This document shows positions 7,153-15,119 of a stretch of 23,400 bases of DNA, one piece after another. The translations under genes and the position numbers were made by a program. Under the pieces are notes generated by a model. It saw nothing but the letters and a program-made list of their open reading frames with translations, did not search any database and was not told the origin of the DNA. Source of the DNA: Paracoccaceae bacterium. Its GTDB lineage: Bacteria; Pseudomonadota; Alphaproteobacteria; Rhodobacterales; Rhodobacteraceae. Location of the stretch: NCBI GenBank assembly GCA_030625695.1, contig DAOUQK010000015.1, positions 1-23,400 of the forward strand, written 5' to 3'. Within the stretch, counting starts at the first letter, position 1, and the number at the start of each line of letters is the position of its first letter.

Positions 7153-8739
7153 TCAAATCGTTTGAACCGCACCTTGATAGACCCGAACAATGTGTTCATC
7201 CGCTTTCGCCGCCAGTGCCGCAATCTCGCGGTTCTGATCCGCGCTCAGAACGCCACCCGAGGGCGCCGCCTCAATGGCGGCAAGAGCACGGTCACGCGCG
7301 GCCTCAAAGGCCCCACGCCGCCCTGATGCCTCATAGTCGTCGCGGTCATCACGTTGGAATACGGTCGGGATAAGCTGGTCGCGGCATTCTTTCACCGTGT
7401 GATCACTGTCAAGGAAATGACCGCCGACGCGGATTGAAGACATTTCGCCCCAATTCAACGACGCGTCGGTGATTTCCGGGGTTCGGATGAAACGGCGGAT
7501 CATCGCGCCGATTTCATTGTCCAAAACCGCCTGAACGGGGCTGAACACTGTGGCGCATTCCAGCTGACCGATACCGCCAAGAATATCGGCCCCGGCCAGC
7601 GCGATGTTTTGCATCAGCATGGCGCGCTCGGCCATTGATTGATGATCCGCGTCGGGCGTGTCCGAGCCCGAGCCATAGGTGTGGGCGATCAGGCCAAACC
7701 CTTGTTTTACCATCTGAATCGCCATGTTGGCCGCCTGCATCGCCTCGACCGAAGACTGAAGCGCCGAGCCGGTTCGCATGTCGAGCGCAAACATCAACGG
7801 TGTGGCGATCATTGGCGTACCGGGGGCCAGAACGTGGGCCATGGTGGTCATGCCGACAATTTCAGCCGTGGCCATCAGGGCGGATGCGGACACCGAAAGC
7901 GGCGCCGTTCCCCCGGCAGATGGCAGCGAACAAGCATGCACAGGGACGCCATATTGCCCCGCCTGAATGATCACGTCGGTGTCCATGTATTTAAACTCAA
8001 GCGGCGAAAACGAACAGGTGATGACACTTGTGGACGGATACGCGCGCAACTGGTCTTCGCCGCCGGCAGCAATGGCAGCGATCTTCATCAGATATTCGAT
8101 ATTTTCCTTTTGATAAGGCTGCATCCAGACGTGTTTATCGGTATGCGCCGTGATCCCGGCATAAGAATGAATATCCGCCGTCACCTCGGGCACGCCATGC
8201 ACAAACGGATGGGCAATGAACCCGACCTGTTCCAGATCGTTTGCCACGGCAACGATATCAGAGACCGCCTTCAGGTCCATGTTGCGATAGCTGGCATCGC
8301 GCGGGTCAACATAACCATGCCCTCCGGTTCCGGTGCGCAGGATAAAGCCGCCATCGCGACGGGGCAGGTTTATGTCACAGGCTCTGGTTTTCCCCGCCAG
8401 AGTGACGTTCTTTGGTGTGGCTGCCATCGCCTCGTTCACCAGACCTTCGGGCAGGCGCAGGCGGTTGGAGCTGCTGCCAACGGTCGCTCCGGCCTTGACC
8501 AGCGCCGCATGGGCCGCCGGGTGAACCACTACAACGCCGTAATCGCCCAACAATTGCAGGACGCGGGTGCGCATGAACGTCATCCGGTCACTATCAAGAA
8601 AGCCAAATCTGGCCCGCTCTGTTTGGCCCGGATCAAGCGAAAAGGCATCAGCGTTAGAGCGGGTTATGGGCGGATTTGCCCTGCCCCTGCGGTTGGGTTT
8701 CCGTTTCCGTTTGGGTGCTTTTGGTGTGCTTTCAGCCAT
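7153..8739 (-). CDS. trimethylamine methyltransferase (MttB) superfamily protein, non-pyrrolysine type
   Basis: The 528-residue product belongs to the MttB superfamily of corrinoid-dependent methyltransferases that demethylate quaternary or tertiary amines. Family segments include the N-terminal LLGDYGVVVVHPAAHAAL, RTGTGGHGYVDPRD, and AYPSTSVITCSFSPLEF, followed by VHACSLPSAGGTAPLS and QLECATVFSPVQAVLDNEIG. The frame has no internal amber codon, so it lacks the pyrrolysine of archaeal MttB; non-Pyl members act on other compounds such as glycine betaine or carnitine, and the substrate here cannot be read from the sequence. The first 25 residues are very basic. The start has a GAGAGGT ribosome-binding site. 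No corrinoid protein or tetrahydrofolate methyltransferase gene lies alongside, so partners must be encoded elsewhere. Confidence 0.88.
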   Translation of the reverse strand: MAESTPKAPKRKRKPNRRGRANPPITRSNADAFSLDPGQTERARFGFLDSDRMTFMRTRVLQLLGDYGVVVVHPAAHAALVKAGATVGSSSNRLRLPEGLVNEAMAATPKNVTLAGKTRACDINLPRRDGGFILRTGTGGHGYVDPRDASYRNMDLKAVSDIVAVANDLEQVGFIAHPFVHGVPEVTADIHSYAGITAHTDKHVWMQPYQKENIEYLMKIAAIAAGGEDQLRAYPSTSVITCSFSPLEFKYMDTDVIIQAGQYGVPVHACSLPSAGGTAPLSVSASALMATAEIVGMTTMAHVLAPGTPMIATPLMFALDMRTGSALQSSVEAMQAANMAIQMVKQGFGLIAHTYGSGSDTPDADHQSMAERAMLMQNIALAGADILGGIGQLECATVFSPVQAVLDNEIGAMIRRFIRTPEITDASLNWGEMSSIRVGGHFLDSDHTVKECRDQLIPTVFQRDDRDDYEASGRRGAFEAARDRALAAIEAAPSGGVLSADQNREIAALAAKADEHIVRVYQGAVQTI

Positions 8740-8847
8740 TTCAACCTCTCAAATGCGAAAGAAAGATATGGCACACACCGATTCCGCTCACTGCCTGCCG
8801 ACTTGAGCAAGGGTAGCTTAAGGCTGTTGCAATGGTTTTGGCAAGTG

Positions 8848-8866
8848 TGGGGTTGCATTAACCCCA
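8848..8866. promoter_or_regulatory. small hairpin between mttB-family gene and pseudogene
   Basis: TGGGGTT and AACCCCA form a 7-bp inverted repeat around a five-base loop in the divergent intergenic region. It could be a control element of the methyltransferase leader; no known operator is recognised. Confidence 0.25.
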
Positions 8867-8881
8867 TTTAAGCATTCCTGT

Positions 8882-8893
8882 TACGATATCGTA
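8882..8893. promoter_or_regulatory. 12-bp palindrome TACGATATCGTA
   Basis: A perfect 12-bp palindrome lies 20 bases before the start of the nitroreductase remnant and within the divergent promoter region. It has the form of a dimeric repressor operator, but no regulator gene is adjacent and the identity is unknown. Confidence 0.3.
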
Positions 8894-8912
8894 TTACCTA
8901 AAAGGCAGGAAA

Positions 8913-9208
8913 ATGACCATGCCCAGACGTAAGGTGATCGCAATGATCGGCGGCGGCACCATTCTGGCCGCAGGGGCGGCGGCGGGTGGATTTGTGGTGA
9001 CTCGCTCGCCAGACAAAGCACTGGCAGCCAAGCGTTACAGAAGTATCCGGAAATGTCCGAACATTACACGCAGGTTCACGCGATGCTGTGCGCCCCCGGC
9101 GAGACGGTTCAAATGCTGCGGCGGATGGGCTATGGTTCCAAAACCGCCCCGGGACAGGCCGGTCTTATACCAGAACGCCCGGACACTGACACATGCAGCC
9201 ATCCGTAG
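8913..9208 (+). pseudogene. nitroreductase-like (Acg-type) gene remnant with internal deletion
   Basis: The frame from 8913 has a good AGGA ribosome-binding site and encodes a twin-arginine-like leader (MPRRKVIAMIGGGTILAAGA) followed by TRSPDKALA, the N-terminus seen on exported Acg/nitroreductase-type FMN proteins. Near 9026 the meaningful sequence moves to another frame, reading SQALQKYPEMSEHYTQVHAM and then CAPGETVQMLRRMGYG, which resembles the C-terminal end of the same family, and stops at 9206-9208. The full family is roughly 350 residues long, so the middle (several hundred residues, including the flavin site) is missing. N- and C-terminal parts of the same type of protein joined out of frame mean an internal deletion, not a working gene. 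The family name is from motif memory and is moderately sure; the pseudogene status is surer. Confidence 0.72.
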
Positions 9209-9276
9209 GGTGGGGTTCCACCCCACCGTCCCGCCCGGCAAAGTCAAAGGGATGATGGGTTGAAAACCCATCCTAC
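9205..9276. repeat. intergenic double-hairpin repeat (GTAGGGTGG...CCATCCTAC)
   Basis: This 72-bp segment begins GTAGGGTGGGG and ends CCCATCCTAC, so its tips are inverted. It contains two hairpins: 9209-9215 with 9221-9227 (GGTGGGG/CCCCACC), and 9254-9261 with 9265-9272 (GATGGGTT/AACCCATC). Elements of this look are scattered between genes in many proteobacteria. It abuts the pseudogene's stop. A partial second copy, CGTAGGGTGG, occurs at 9353-9362. Confidence 0.65.
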
Positions 9277-9306
9277 ACAATAATGACAGGCCGGTCTTTG
9301 AGCGGA

Positions 9307-9321
9307 TTGGTATAATACCAA
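9307..9321. repeat. palindrome TTGGTATAATACCAA
   Basis: A 15-base perfect palindrome with a single central base lies 30 bases after the double-hairpin repeat. It may be part of the same scattered repeat family or a protein-binding site. The stretch 9277-9458 holds no convincing gene. Confidence 0.4.
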
Positions 9322-9458
9322 GGGGCGCAAACATTAACTCGTTATCGTCAGGCGTAGGGTGGCCAGGGACCGGTCAATCATTCGACAGGTTGGTATTTGG
9401 TATAAAGCGTGTTGCGTTTGTCTGGGTTTATGTGAATTCGATTTAACACGGGCCCGCG

Positions 9459-10250
9459 TTAAGCGCTATGTGCACCGTCCGACAGGGTGCGGACGAATTC
9501 CAGCACCTCTGCCACCGGCTTGCCTGCGCCAATCAGGCCAACAATGGCCGATCCGACGACTGCCCCATCTGCAATCCCGGCGATCGCGCGGGATTTCTCA
9601 GGGGTATTGATGCCAAATCCAACGATCACCGGCAAATCGGTCTGCGCCTTGATCCGTGCCACTTCTGGGCCAACATCGCCGGCCTCGGCCTCGGCCGAGC
9701 CGGTAATGCCGGTGATTGAAACGTAATAGACAAAACCAGAGGTATTTTGAAGCACCGTCGGCAGGCGGTCATCGTCTGTGGTCGGCGTGGCAAGCCGAAT
9801 AAAGTTCAGACCGGCCTTTTGCGCAGGCAGACACAGTTCGCTGTCTTCTTCGGGTGGAAGATCGACAATGATCAGCCCGTCGACCCCAGCGGTTTTCGCT
9901 TTGCTCAAAAAGGTGTCAACGCCCTGATTATAGACCGGGTTGTAATACCCCATCAGAACAATCGGCGTCGTGTCGTCAGTTTCGCGGAACGCAGCCGCCA
10001 GTGCCAGCGTTTTATCCAAGGTCATGCCAGCCCCCAAAGCGCGCTGGCCGGCCAGTTGAATGGTCGGGCCGTCGGCCATCGGATCCGTAAAGGGCAGGCC
10101 AAGTTCGATGATGTCAACGCCCGCTCCAGGCAGACCTTTGACCAACTCCAGCGAAGTGTCGAAATCCGGGTCGCCTGCCATGACATATGAAACAAACGCC
10201 TTTTGGCCTTTTGCCCTGAGTTCAGCGAATTTCGCGTCGATACGTGTCAT
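9459..10250 (-). CDS. trpA: tryptophan synthase alpha subunit
   Basis: TrpA cleaves indole-3-glycerol phosphate to indole and glyceraldehyde 3-phosphate and channels indole to TrpB. The 263-residue product, starting at the ATG at 10250 behind an AGGA ribosome-binding site, has the usual length. A frame open 20 codons further upstream lacks support. The catalytic residues Glu49 and Asp60 are both present in IIELGLPFTDPMADGPTIQL. The phosphate-binding region PVIVGFGINTPEKS is near residue 210. trpB is not adjacent in this window, so the subunits are either encoded apart or trpB lies elsewhere. Downstream on the minus strand is the repeat-rich non-coding stretch. Confidence 0.97.
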   Translation of the reverse strand: MTRIDAKFAELRAKGQKAFVSYVMAGDPDFDTSLELVKGLPGAGVDIIELGLPFTDPMADGPTIQLAGQRALGAGMTLDKTLALAAAFRETDDTTPIVLMGYYNPVYNQGVDTFLSKAKTAGVDGLIIVDLPPEEDSELCLPAQKAGLNFIRLATPTTDDDRLPTVLQNTSGFVYYVSITGITGSAEAEAGDVGPEVARIKAQTDLPVIVGFGINTPEKSRAIAGIADGAVVGSAIVGLIGAGKPVAEVLEFVRTLSDGAHSA

Positions 10251-10356
10251 TGGGTATCCTTTGGTGCAACCTTTGTGCCCCGATGTGCAGAATATGGCGC
10301 TGAATTGCAATCCCGTTGACGGAAATGGCTGATACCGCCGTCACTCTTTCACCCGA

Positions 10357-10842
10357 TCAGAACCGGTGCCGCACTCTTATCTGAATCCCGTTGACCCCCG
10401 GATTGACCGGTGCGGTGCTGGCATTCGACTTGTGCGTCAGTGCGATTGACAATCGGCTACCCGAATCCAGCACAACCCCAAAGCCGATCAGGCTGCGAAT
10501 TTCGAAATCGCTGCCAAGATTGTTTTGCGGCGATGAGGCGCGAAAATACCCTGGCAGTACACTGCCTTCGATGAACCAGCGGTCGTTGATCTGATAGACC
10601 CCGGCCAACCCGCCACCGACGAACAGATCGCCCGATAGATGCGCCACGGCGGCACCGGCAAACCCCAGCGAGAACCGTCCGTTTTCAAGAAACGGCGCGG
10701 CGTGATATTCTAGGACAACCAACGATTCATCCGTTGCCAGAGAATCAGAGAAATCGGCATACCCCGCACCAATCACCCATTCTTGGGCCTTTCCCGTACT
10801 GACACTGAAAATCAGACTGACAATGGCTAAAAGATATCTCAT
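10357..10842 (-). CDS. PagL-type acyloxyacyl hydrolase / lipid A 3-O-deacylase
   Basis: The 161-residue product is a small secreted beta-barrel protein. It begins with a signal peptide (MRYLLAIVSLIFSVSTGKA) with cleavage near residue 19. It ends in HRF, a C-terminal phenylalanine typical of outer-membrane barrels. The motif LTHKSNAS near the C-terminus places His137 and Ser139 as the PagL-type catalytic pair followed by Asn. PagL removes the 3-O-linked acyl chain from lipid A in the outer membrane. The start at 10842 is chosen over an upstream ATG because a strong GGAGGTG ribosome-binding site precedes it and the protein then begins at the signal peptide. It sits divergent from ychF and 106 bases upstream of trpA. 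Confidence 0.8.
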   Translation of the reverse strand: MRYLLAIVSLIFSVSTGKAQEWVIGAGYADFSDSLATDESLVVLEYHAAPFLENGRFSLGFAGAAVAHLSGDLFVGGGLAGVYQINDRWFIEGSVLPGYFRASSPQNNLGSDFEIRSLIGFGVVLDSGSRLSIALTHKSNASTAPVNPGVNGIQIRVRHRF

Positions 10843-11027
10843 GCGGCACCTCCATTTAGGGTTGTTGGTAAAATGTCGGGATAAACCTGCGCCACGAAAA
10901 GGTGGCATGGCGCGTTTGTGACGCTGTGTGAGCAGGCGGGTTGCCGCATGCGTGGCTTGCGCCCGGCTTGCGTCTGGGGCATCCCCGGCCTAGAAGCAGC
11001 GCCTGAACCGGATCAGGAGAGAACAAG

Positions 11028-12125
11028 ATGGGTTTTAAAATGGGGATCGTCGGGCTGCCCAATGTTGGCAAGTCCACGCTGTTTAACGCTTTGACCAAAA
11101 CGGCAGCAGCACAGGCAGCCAATTTCCCGTTTTGTACCATCGAACCCAACGTGGGCGAAGTCGGCGTGCCGGATGCCCGGCTGGACAAATTAGCCGCGAT
11201 TGCCGGGTCCAAACAGATCATCCCGACGCGGATGACCTTTGTTGATATCGCCGGCCTGGTTAAGGGTGCCAGCAAAGGCGAAGGGCTGGGCAACAAATTC
11301 CTGGCAACGATTCGCGAAGTTGACGCCATTGCCCATGTGCTGCGCTGCTTTGAGGACGGCGATGTGACCCACGTAGAAGGCCGCGTCGATCCGGTGGCTG
11401 ATGCCGCAACAATTGAAACCGAACTGATGCTGGCCGACATGGAAAGCATCGAAAAACGTCTGCAAGGTTTGGTACGCAAGGTACGTGGCGGCGAGAAAGA
11501 CGCGGTACAACAGGAACGACTGTTGAAACAGGCGCTGGCAATGCTGGAAGAGGGCAAACCCGCTCGCTTGGTCGAGGTAGATGAAGAAGACGCCACGGTC
11601 TGGAAGTTATTACAGCTTTTGACCACAAAACCAGTGCTTTATGTGTGTAACGTCGGCGAAGGTGACTCTGCCAATGGCAACGACTTTTCCACTGCAGTGG
11701 CCGAAATGGCGGCGAGTGAGGGCAACGCCCATGTAATAATCAGCGCCCAGATCGAAGAAGAAATCAGCCAGTTAGAGCCAGAGGAATCCGAATTGTTCCT
11801 TGACGAAATGGGCCTTGCCGAAGCTGGGCTCGACCGTCTGATACGTGCCGGATACGCGCTGCTGCATCTAGAGACTTATTTCACGGTCGGCCCTAAAGAG
11901 GCACGCGCCTGGACCGTCCGACAAGGCACTGCCGCACCCAAGGCCGCCGGCGTGATCCACGGCGATTTTGAGCGAGGGTTCATTCGCGCGGAAACCATTG
12001 CCTATGACGATTTTGTGACTTTGGGTGGCGAACAACCCGCCAAAGAAGCCGGGAAGATGCGTTCTGAAGGCAAGAGTTACGTGGTCAAGGACGGTGACGT
12101 GTTACATTTCCTGTTTAACACCTGA
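11028..12125 (+). CDS. ychF: redox-regulated ATPase YchF (Obg/Ola1 family)
   Basis: YchF is an Obg-family P-loop protein that prefers ATP and associates with ribosomes; it is linked to stress responses. The 365-residue product matches the family length. The P-loop GLPNVGKST is at residues 9-17, switch II appears as VDIAGLVKGASKGEGLGN, and the C-terminal TGS-like domain includes TVGPKEARAW, GVIHGDFERGFIRAE and GKSYVVKDGDVLHFLFN. An AGGAGAG ribosome-binding site lies upstream. It is a single-gene unit between pagL and tRNA-Ser. Confidence 0.98.
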   Translation: MGFKMGIVGLPNVGKSTLFNALTKTAAAQAANFPFCTIEPNVGEVGVPDARLDKLAAIAGSKQIIPTRMTFVDIAGLVKGASKGEGLGNKFLATIREVDAIAHVLRCFEDGDVTHVEGRVDPVADAATIETELMLADMESIEKRLQGLVRKVRGGEKDAVQQERLLKQALAMLEEGKPARLVEVDEEDATVWKLLQLLTTKPVLYVCNVGEGDSANGNDFSTAVAEMAASEGNAHVIISAQIEEEISQLEPEESELFLDEMGLAEAGLDRLIRAGYALLHLETYFTVGPKEARAWTVRQGTAAPKAAGVIHGDFERGFIRAETIAYDDFVTLGGEQPAKEAGKMRSEGKSYVVKDGDVLHFLFNT

Positions 12126-12176
12126 CAACTGTCCCAAAAGCCCTCTGGGGTACAAATCATTTGGCATACCTCTAAA

Positions 12177-12182
12177 TTGACG
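12177..12182 (+). promoter_or_regulatory. possible -35 element of the tRNA-Ser promoter
   Basis: TTGACG lies about 50 bases before the tRNA and matches a sigma-70 -35 box. A clear -10 box at standard spacing is not visible; CTAAAC at 12205-12210 is the nearest candidate but is too far. This is a tentative assignment. Confidence 0.3.
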
Positions 12183-12230
12183 CGCGTTTGTGGCTTGTCC
12201 CTGCCTAAACCTACCGTTAAACCCACCAAC

Positions 12231-12318
12231 GGAGACGTGGCCGAGTGGTCGAAGGCGCTCCCCTGCTAAGGGAGTATACCGCAAGGTATCGAGGGTTCGA
12301 ATCCCTTCGTCTCCGCCA
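12231..12318 (+). tRNA. tRNA-Ser (anticodon GCT)
   Basis: The acceptor stem GGAGACG pairs perfectly with CGTCTCC at 12308-12314, followed by discriminator G and an encoded CCA at 12316-12318. The anticodon stem CTCCC/GGGAG encloses CTGCTAA, giving anticodon GCT at 12265-12267, which reads AGC/AGU serine codons. A long variable arm (TATACCGCAAGGTATC region) is as expected for serine tRNA, and the T arm contains GGTTCGAATCC. An integrase gene converges on its 3' end, making this tRNA the probable integration site of the neighbouring element. Confidence 0.98.
12299..12318 (+). other. putative attachment site (attL) at the tRNA-Ser 3' end
   Basis: Tyrosine recombinases of genomic islands commonly integrate into the 3' end of a tRNA gene and keep it intact. 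The integrase gene begins its convergent approach 127 bases away. The intervening 12319-12445 stretch is AT-rich near 12330-12365 and holds no gene. The core is inferred from position only, because no duplicate of the tRNA 3' end is visible later in the window. Confidence 0.45.
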
Positions 12319-12445
12319 TATACCACATGTAAGTTATTGAATTTACTAAAAATAATACACTATTTCAAGTTCTGCTCCCACACTTGTTCCCACATCTGGC
12401 GCTTGTGCTTAACCGCTTGGCAACTGATCCTGCATCCGACTCGGA

Positions 12446-13474
12446 TCATTCCTCGCTGGATTTCCCTGTGACCAGCTCCCTTTGGCGTTCGCGGCTGATT
12501 TGGCCATAGCTGCGCAAAGTGGTCAGCACGTCCGAGTGACCGAGGTTTTGAGAGTTAGCGACGAACTCAGCCACTGACGTTGATGTGTTGACCGCATGGC
12601 GGGCCAGCATGTGGCGGAAGGCATGGGGGCCGTAATTGGGCAAGCCTGCGTGCTCGAAAGCACCCCGCACGATTTTGCGCACTGGTTCGGTGCTCTTCCA
12701 CGGGCAACGCTTAAAGCCTTGCGCTGCAAAGCCGGTATTCGAATGGGCAACAAGGTTGGTAGCAGGGAACAATGGATCATCGGGGCCGTAGAATTCAACT
12801 TCGTCGAGGTAAGTGATCCACGCAGCCAGGGCGGCCTCGGCCCCTTCGAAACTTTGGGCAAAAAAGGTGTCGATGCTTTTGCCAAACTTGGTGGCGACCT
12901 CGCGCGGGTTTTGCGTCACGGACTTTTCGGTCAAATTGATGTGTTTGATGCGCAGCGAAACAAGTGCCGCCACGCGGACGCCGGTCAGGCACAAAAGCGC
13001 GAACACCGCTTTGTCTCGCAACTCGCGCGGCGTTTTGGACGGCATCAAATCTAGCGCTCGTTTGGCTTGGTTCACACTTGGAGCCGGTCGGGCCTGAGCG
13101 GCACGGGCTTCGGCCTCATCACGCCGCGACAGGTTGAAGTAATCCGCATCGGCAGGTTTTATCCGACTGCGAAACCCTTCTTGCTGAGACAGCCAAAGAA
13201 TGAACTCGCGCAGGGTAGCCAGAATTGCGCGCATCGTGGATTTGGCCAGAGGTCTGCCCGCCACACTTTTGGCCTGCTCAAGATGGGTACGAAAACCCAT
13301 CGCCTGTTCGATATGAAAGTGTGCGAAACCCCTGCGCCCGTTCCATACGTCGAACCGCTCCAGCGCGGCAATTTCTCGGTCGAGAGATTTTTCGGAGAGC
13401 TGGCGCGCGTATTTCCGATACTCCAGAAAATGGCGTTTTATCCGTTCATTTTTCTCATTGGGGCGTTTGGCCAT
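12446..13474 (-). CDS. tyrosine-type site-specific recombinase/integrase
   Basis: The 342-residue product carries the complete tyrosine recombinase catalytic set. Arg167 lies in LTGVRVAALVSL, His284 and Arg287 in PHAFRHMLARH, His313 in LGHSDVLTTL, and the nucleophile is Tyr323 in RSYGQIS. Residues 1-110 form an N-terminal SAM-like DNA-binding domain preceded by a basic tail. The start at 13474 is preferred over an ATG 18 codons upstream because GGAG precedes it at good spacing. The gene converges on tRNA-Ser and is the last gene of a same-strand series with the two small HTH genes, the layout of an integrative element with its recombination directionality factor nearby. The protein appears intact. 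Confidence 0.95.
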   Translation of the reverse strand: MAKRPNEKNERIKRHFLEYRKYARQLSEKSLDREIAALERFDVWNGRRGFAHFHIEQAMGFRTHLEQAKSVAGRPLAKSTMRAILATLREFILWLSQQEGFRSRIKPADADYFNLSRRDEAEARAAQARPAPSVNQAKRALDLMPSKTPRELRDKAVFALLCLTGVRVAALVSLRIKHINLTEKSVTQNPREVATKFGKSIDTFFAQSFEGAEAALAAWITYLDEVEFYGPDDPLFPATNLVAHSNTGFAAQGFKRCPWKSTEPVRKIVRGAFEHAGLPNYGPHAFRHMLARHAVNTSTSVAEFVANSQNLGHSDVLTTLRSYGQISRERQRELVTGKSSEE

Positions 13475-13567
13475 TTTGATCTCCAGTCTGTTGCGATTTG
13501 GGGGCGTCAAAAACTTGACCGGCAGCATAGCGTCGAAGAGGAAGAACAGGGGGCCATGCGTCCACCA

Positions 13568-13993
13568 CTATAATGTCACCTCAAGCCGTGTAATTGTGAG
13601 GTCGAGTATGCGGGCAATCTCGGGGATACGTGCCTTTTCAACCGGCTTTGTAACCAGCGTTTCGCAGTATTCGCACAACGCCGTGAGTTTGGCCCGAGTC
13701 CCGACAATATCACAATCCGCCATGGCTCCTGCGGCCTTGCGCGCGGCCCGGCATGGCAAACAATAGAACTCATCAAGGCTGGTTTTTACCTTTCGGCCTT
13801 CGCGCTGGTCTTTGATAAATGCGCGCAGATCATCGCCACGGACTAGCGCAGGACGAACACTGTCCATCACCTGCAATCCTTGTTTCGTCCAAGTTCGGAT
13901 CGTGCGTGTTGTGACACCAACGATGTCGGCAGCCTCTTCGAAGGTGTAACAGCGGAAAGCCTTGATCCCACTGAGGCGTGCTTGCTTTGGCAT
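13568..13993 (-). CDS. HTH protein with C-terminal zinc-ribbon-like cysteines
   Basis: The 141-residue product begins with a MerR/excisionase-like helix-turn-helix (CYTFEEAADIVGVTTRTIRT, about residues 15-34) continuing into TKQGLQVMDSVRPALVRGDDL. It then has two CxxC pairs, Cys78/Cys81 and Cys107/Cys110, spaced as a zinc ribbon. It is probably a DNA-binding regulator of the element. The start at 13993 is supported by a GAGGGA ribosome-binding site; the longer frame has no such support. It lies 10 bases after the AlpA-like gene and 93 bases before the integrase start, so all three are likely cotranscribed. The exact role (excision, repression or copy control) is not readable from sequence. 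Confidence 0.8.
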   Translation of the reverse strand: MPKQARLSGIKAFRCYTFEEAADIVGVTTRTIRTWTKQGLQVMDSVRPALVRGDDLRAFIKDQREGRKVKTSLDEFYCLPCRAARKAAGAMADCDIVGTRAKLTALCEYCETLVTKPVEKARIPEIARILDLTITRLEVTL

Positions 13994-14003
13994 CTGGCGT
14001 CCC

Positions 14004-14219
14004 TCACTCGCCAAATTTCTGTTCGTTGTGTTGCAGCCATGCGCGAATTGCGTCAATTGTGATAAGCCGCCGAGTGCCAATCTTGACGCTCCTCAACTCA
14101 CCCGATGAAAGTGCTGCGTAAAGCGTCGTGCGCCCGATGCTGCACAAACGAGCAGCTTCGTTTGGTGAAACTGCAATGAGTTGCATTGCCTGTGTGAGAA
14201 GTTCAGTGTGGTTCGTCAT
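14004..14219 (-). CDS. AlpA/excisionase-like small HTH protein
   Basis: The 71-residue product is almost wholly a MerR-superfamily winged helix of the excisionase class. It contains SPNEAARLCSIGRTTLYAAL, then SGELRSVKIGTRRLITIDAIRAWL. Such proteins bind att-site DNA and direct the integrase to excision, or activate integrase transcription. The ATG at 14219 follows an AGGAG ribosome-binding site. The position upstream of the second HTH gene and the integrase, on the same strand, agrees with a recombination directionality factor. The assignment to class is firm; the exact role is inferred. Confidence 0.85.
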   Translation of the reverse strand: MTNHTELLTQAMQLIAVSPNEAARLCSIGRTTLYAALSSGELRSVKIGTRRLITIDAIRAWLQHNEQKFGE

Positions 14220-14300
14220 CGCTCATTCTCCTTTGCTTGAGTATGAGCGGACGTTGACGGACAAAAGGTGGATCAAAACAGCCGGTGCGTTGTGATCCAG

Positions 14301-15119
14301 TTATGATCCACCTCGCGCTTTGGTCAGATAGCGCTTTATCGTGGGCAACGACGGGGGTTTTTCATTCGGAAATTTCCTCTGATAGACATCGAGAATCGCC
14401 TTCCCTTCCTCGTTTCGCCCCGACAAGGCTTGACCATTTCCGAGGCGTGATTGAATAATTGGTTCCAGTTTCGCGCCATAAACATTTGGACGCCCGCTGG
14501 AACTTTCGAGCGGGACCTCGACGATGGCGCGCAAGTCGGAAAATTCGACCACATCGCCAGAGACAGGGTCCAGTTCCAACACTTCATCCAGACATGCGGA
14601 TTTAGTGCCCGGAACAACAAGCGACCCAGCCGCAGTTAAGATCAATCTGAAAGGCGATTTGACTTCACGTCGCAGGGCGGTTTCGAGGTCGCGTACATCT
14701 TCGCGGCTTTCCAAACGAGGATGAAAGTAGATCGTCAAATCGCCAGCGACGGTTTCCAAAACACCGACACGCCATGTCAGACCGTGTACTGGTGATTTTT
14801 TGCGACGTTTGCAGTCGAATGCTTCGCCGATACATGCGACAAGAGTTTGCGGAACGGGCTTCGCACCTAAGAGCTTGGTTCGTTCGACAGATACAAAGCC
14901 AATCTCAGGGCAAAAAAAGCCATATTGCCCACCTTCAAAGATCACCTCGGCATCATGTGTTTCACTGCATTCATCGCACACAAGGGACTGAACAAGACCG
15001 GTTTCTTGCACTAACCCCCGACGAGTGAGCCCGCCATATCCAAATCTTAGGCGGAAAGTGTCGGAAGATGCCTTTGCACCTTGCGAAATGATTTCACAAA
15101 GAAGTGCCGCCGCCGCCAA
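14301..15119 (-). CDS. uncharacterised island protein, 272 aa, Cys-rich N-terminal half and basic C-terminal HTH-like end
   Basis: I do not recognise this protein. It starts with TTG at 15119, directly after the TAA of the 406 aa gene, and is preceded by GAGGTGG at ideal spacing, so the two genes are translationally coupled. The only methionine is the initiator. Residues 45-72 contain CDEC (Cys48, Cys51), His55 and a later YGFFC (Cys70), a possible zinc-binding knuckle. Residues 110-170 look like an alpha/beta domain (LTWRVGVLET...LTIYFHPR). The C-terminal 35 residues are basic and helical (KAILDVYQRKF, then SLPTIKRYLTKARGG), resembling the end of a DNA-binding HTH. No signal peptide or membrane segment is seen. 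As a member of a two-gene cargo beside an integrase it could be a defence or regulatory module. Confidence 0.75.
   Translation of the reverse strand: MAAAALLCEIISQGAKASSDTFRLRFGYGGLTRRGLVQETGLVQSLVCDECSETHDAEVIFEGGQYGFFCPEIGFVSVERTKLLGAKPVPQTLVACIGEAFDCKRRKKSPVHGLTWRVGVLETVAGDLTIYFHPRLESREDVRDLETALRREVKSPFRLILTAAGSLVVPGTKSACLDEVLELDPVSGDVVEFSDLRAIVEVPLESSSGRPNVYGAKLEPIIQSRLGNGQALSGRNEEGKAILDVYQRKFPNEKPPSLPTIKRYLTKARGGS

Noticed and set aside
7639..8871. Long plus-strand open frame of 410 codons opposite the methyltransferase gene
   Set aside because: It is the antisense shadow of a clear MttB-family gene; composition is rich in His/Arg without any family motif.
9035..9334. 99-codon minus-strand frame across the repeat region
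   Set aside because: It spans the hairpin repeat and the pseudogene in antisense and has no ribosome-binding site or family motif.
13474..13528. Upstream ATG giving an integrase 18 residues longer
   Set aside because: The downstream ATG has a proper GGAG site and the extra residues are not integrase-like.
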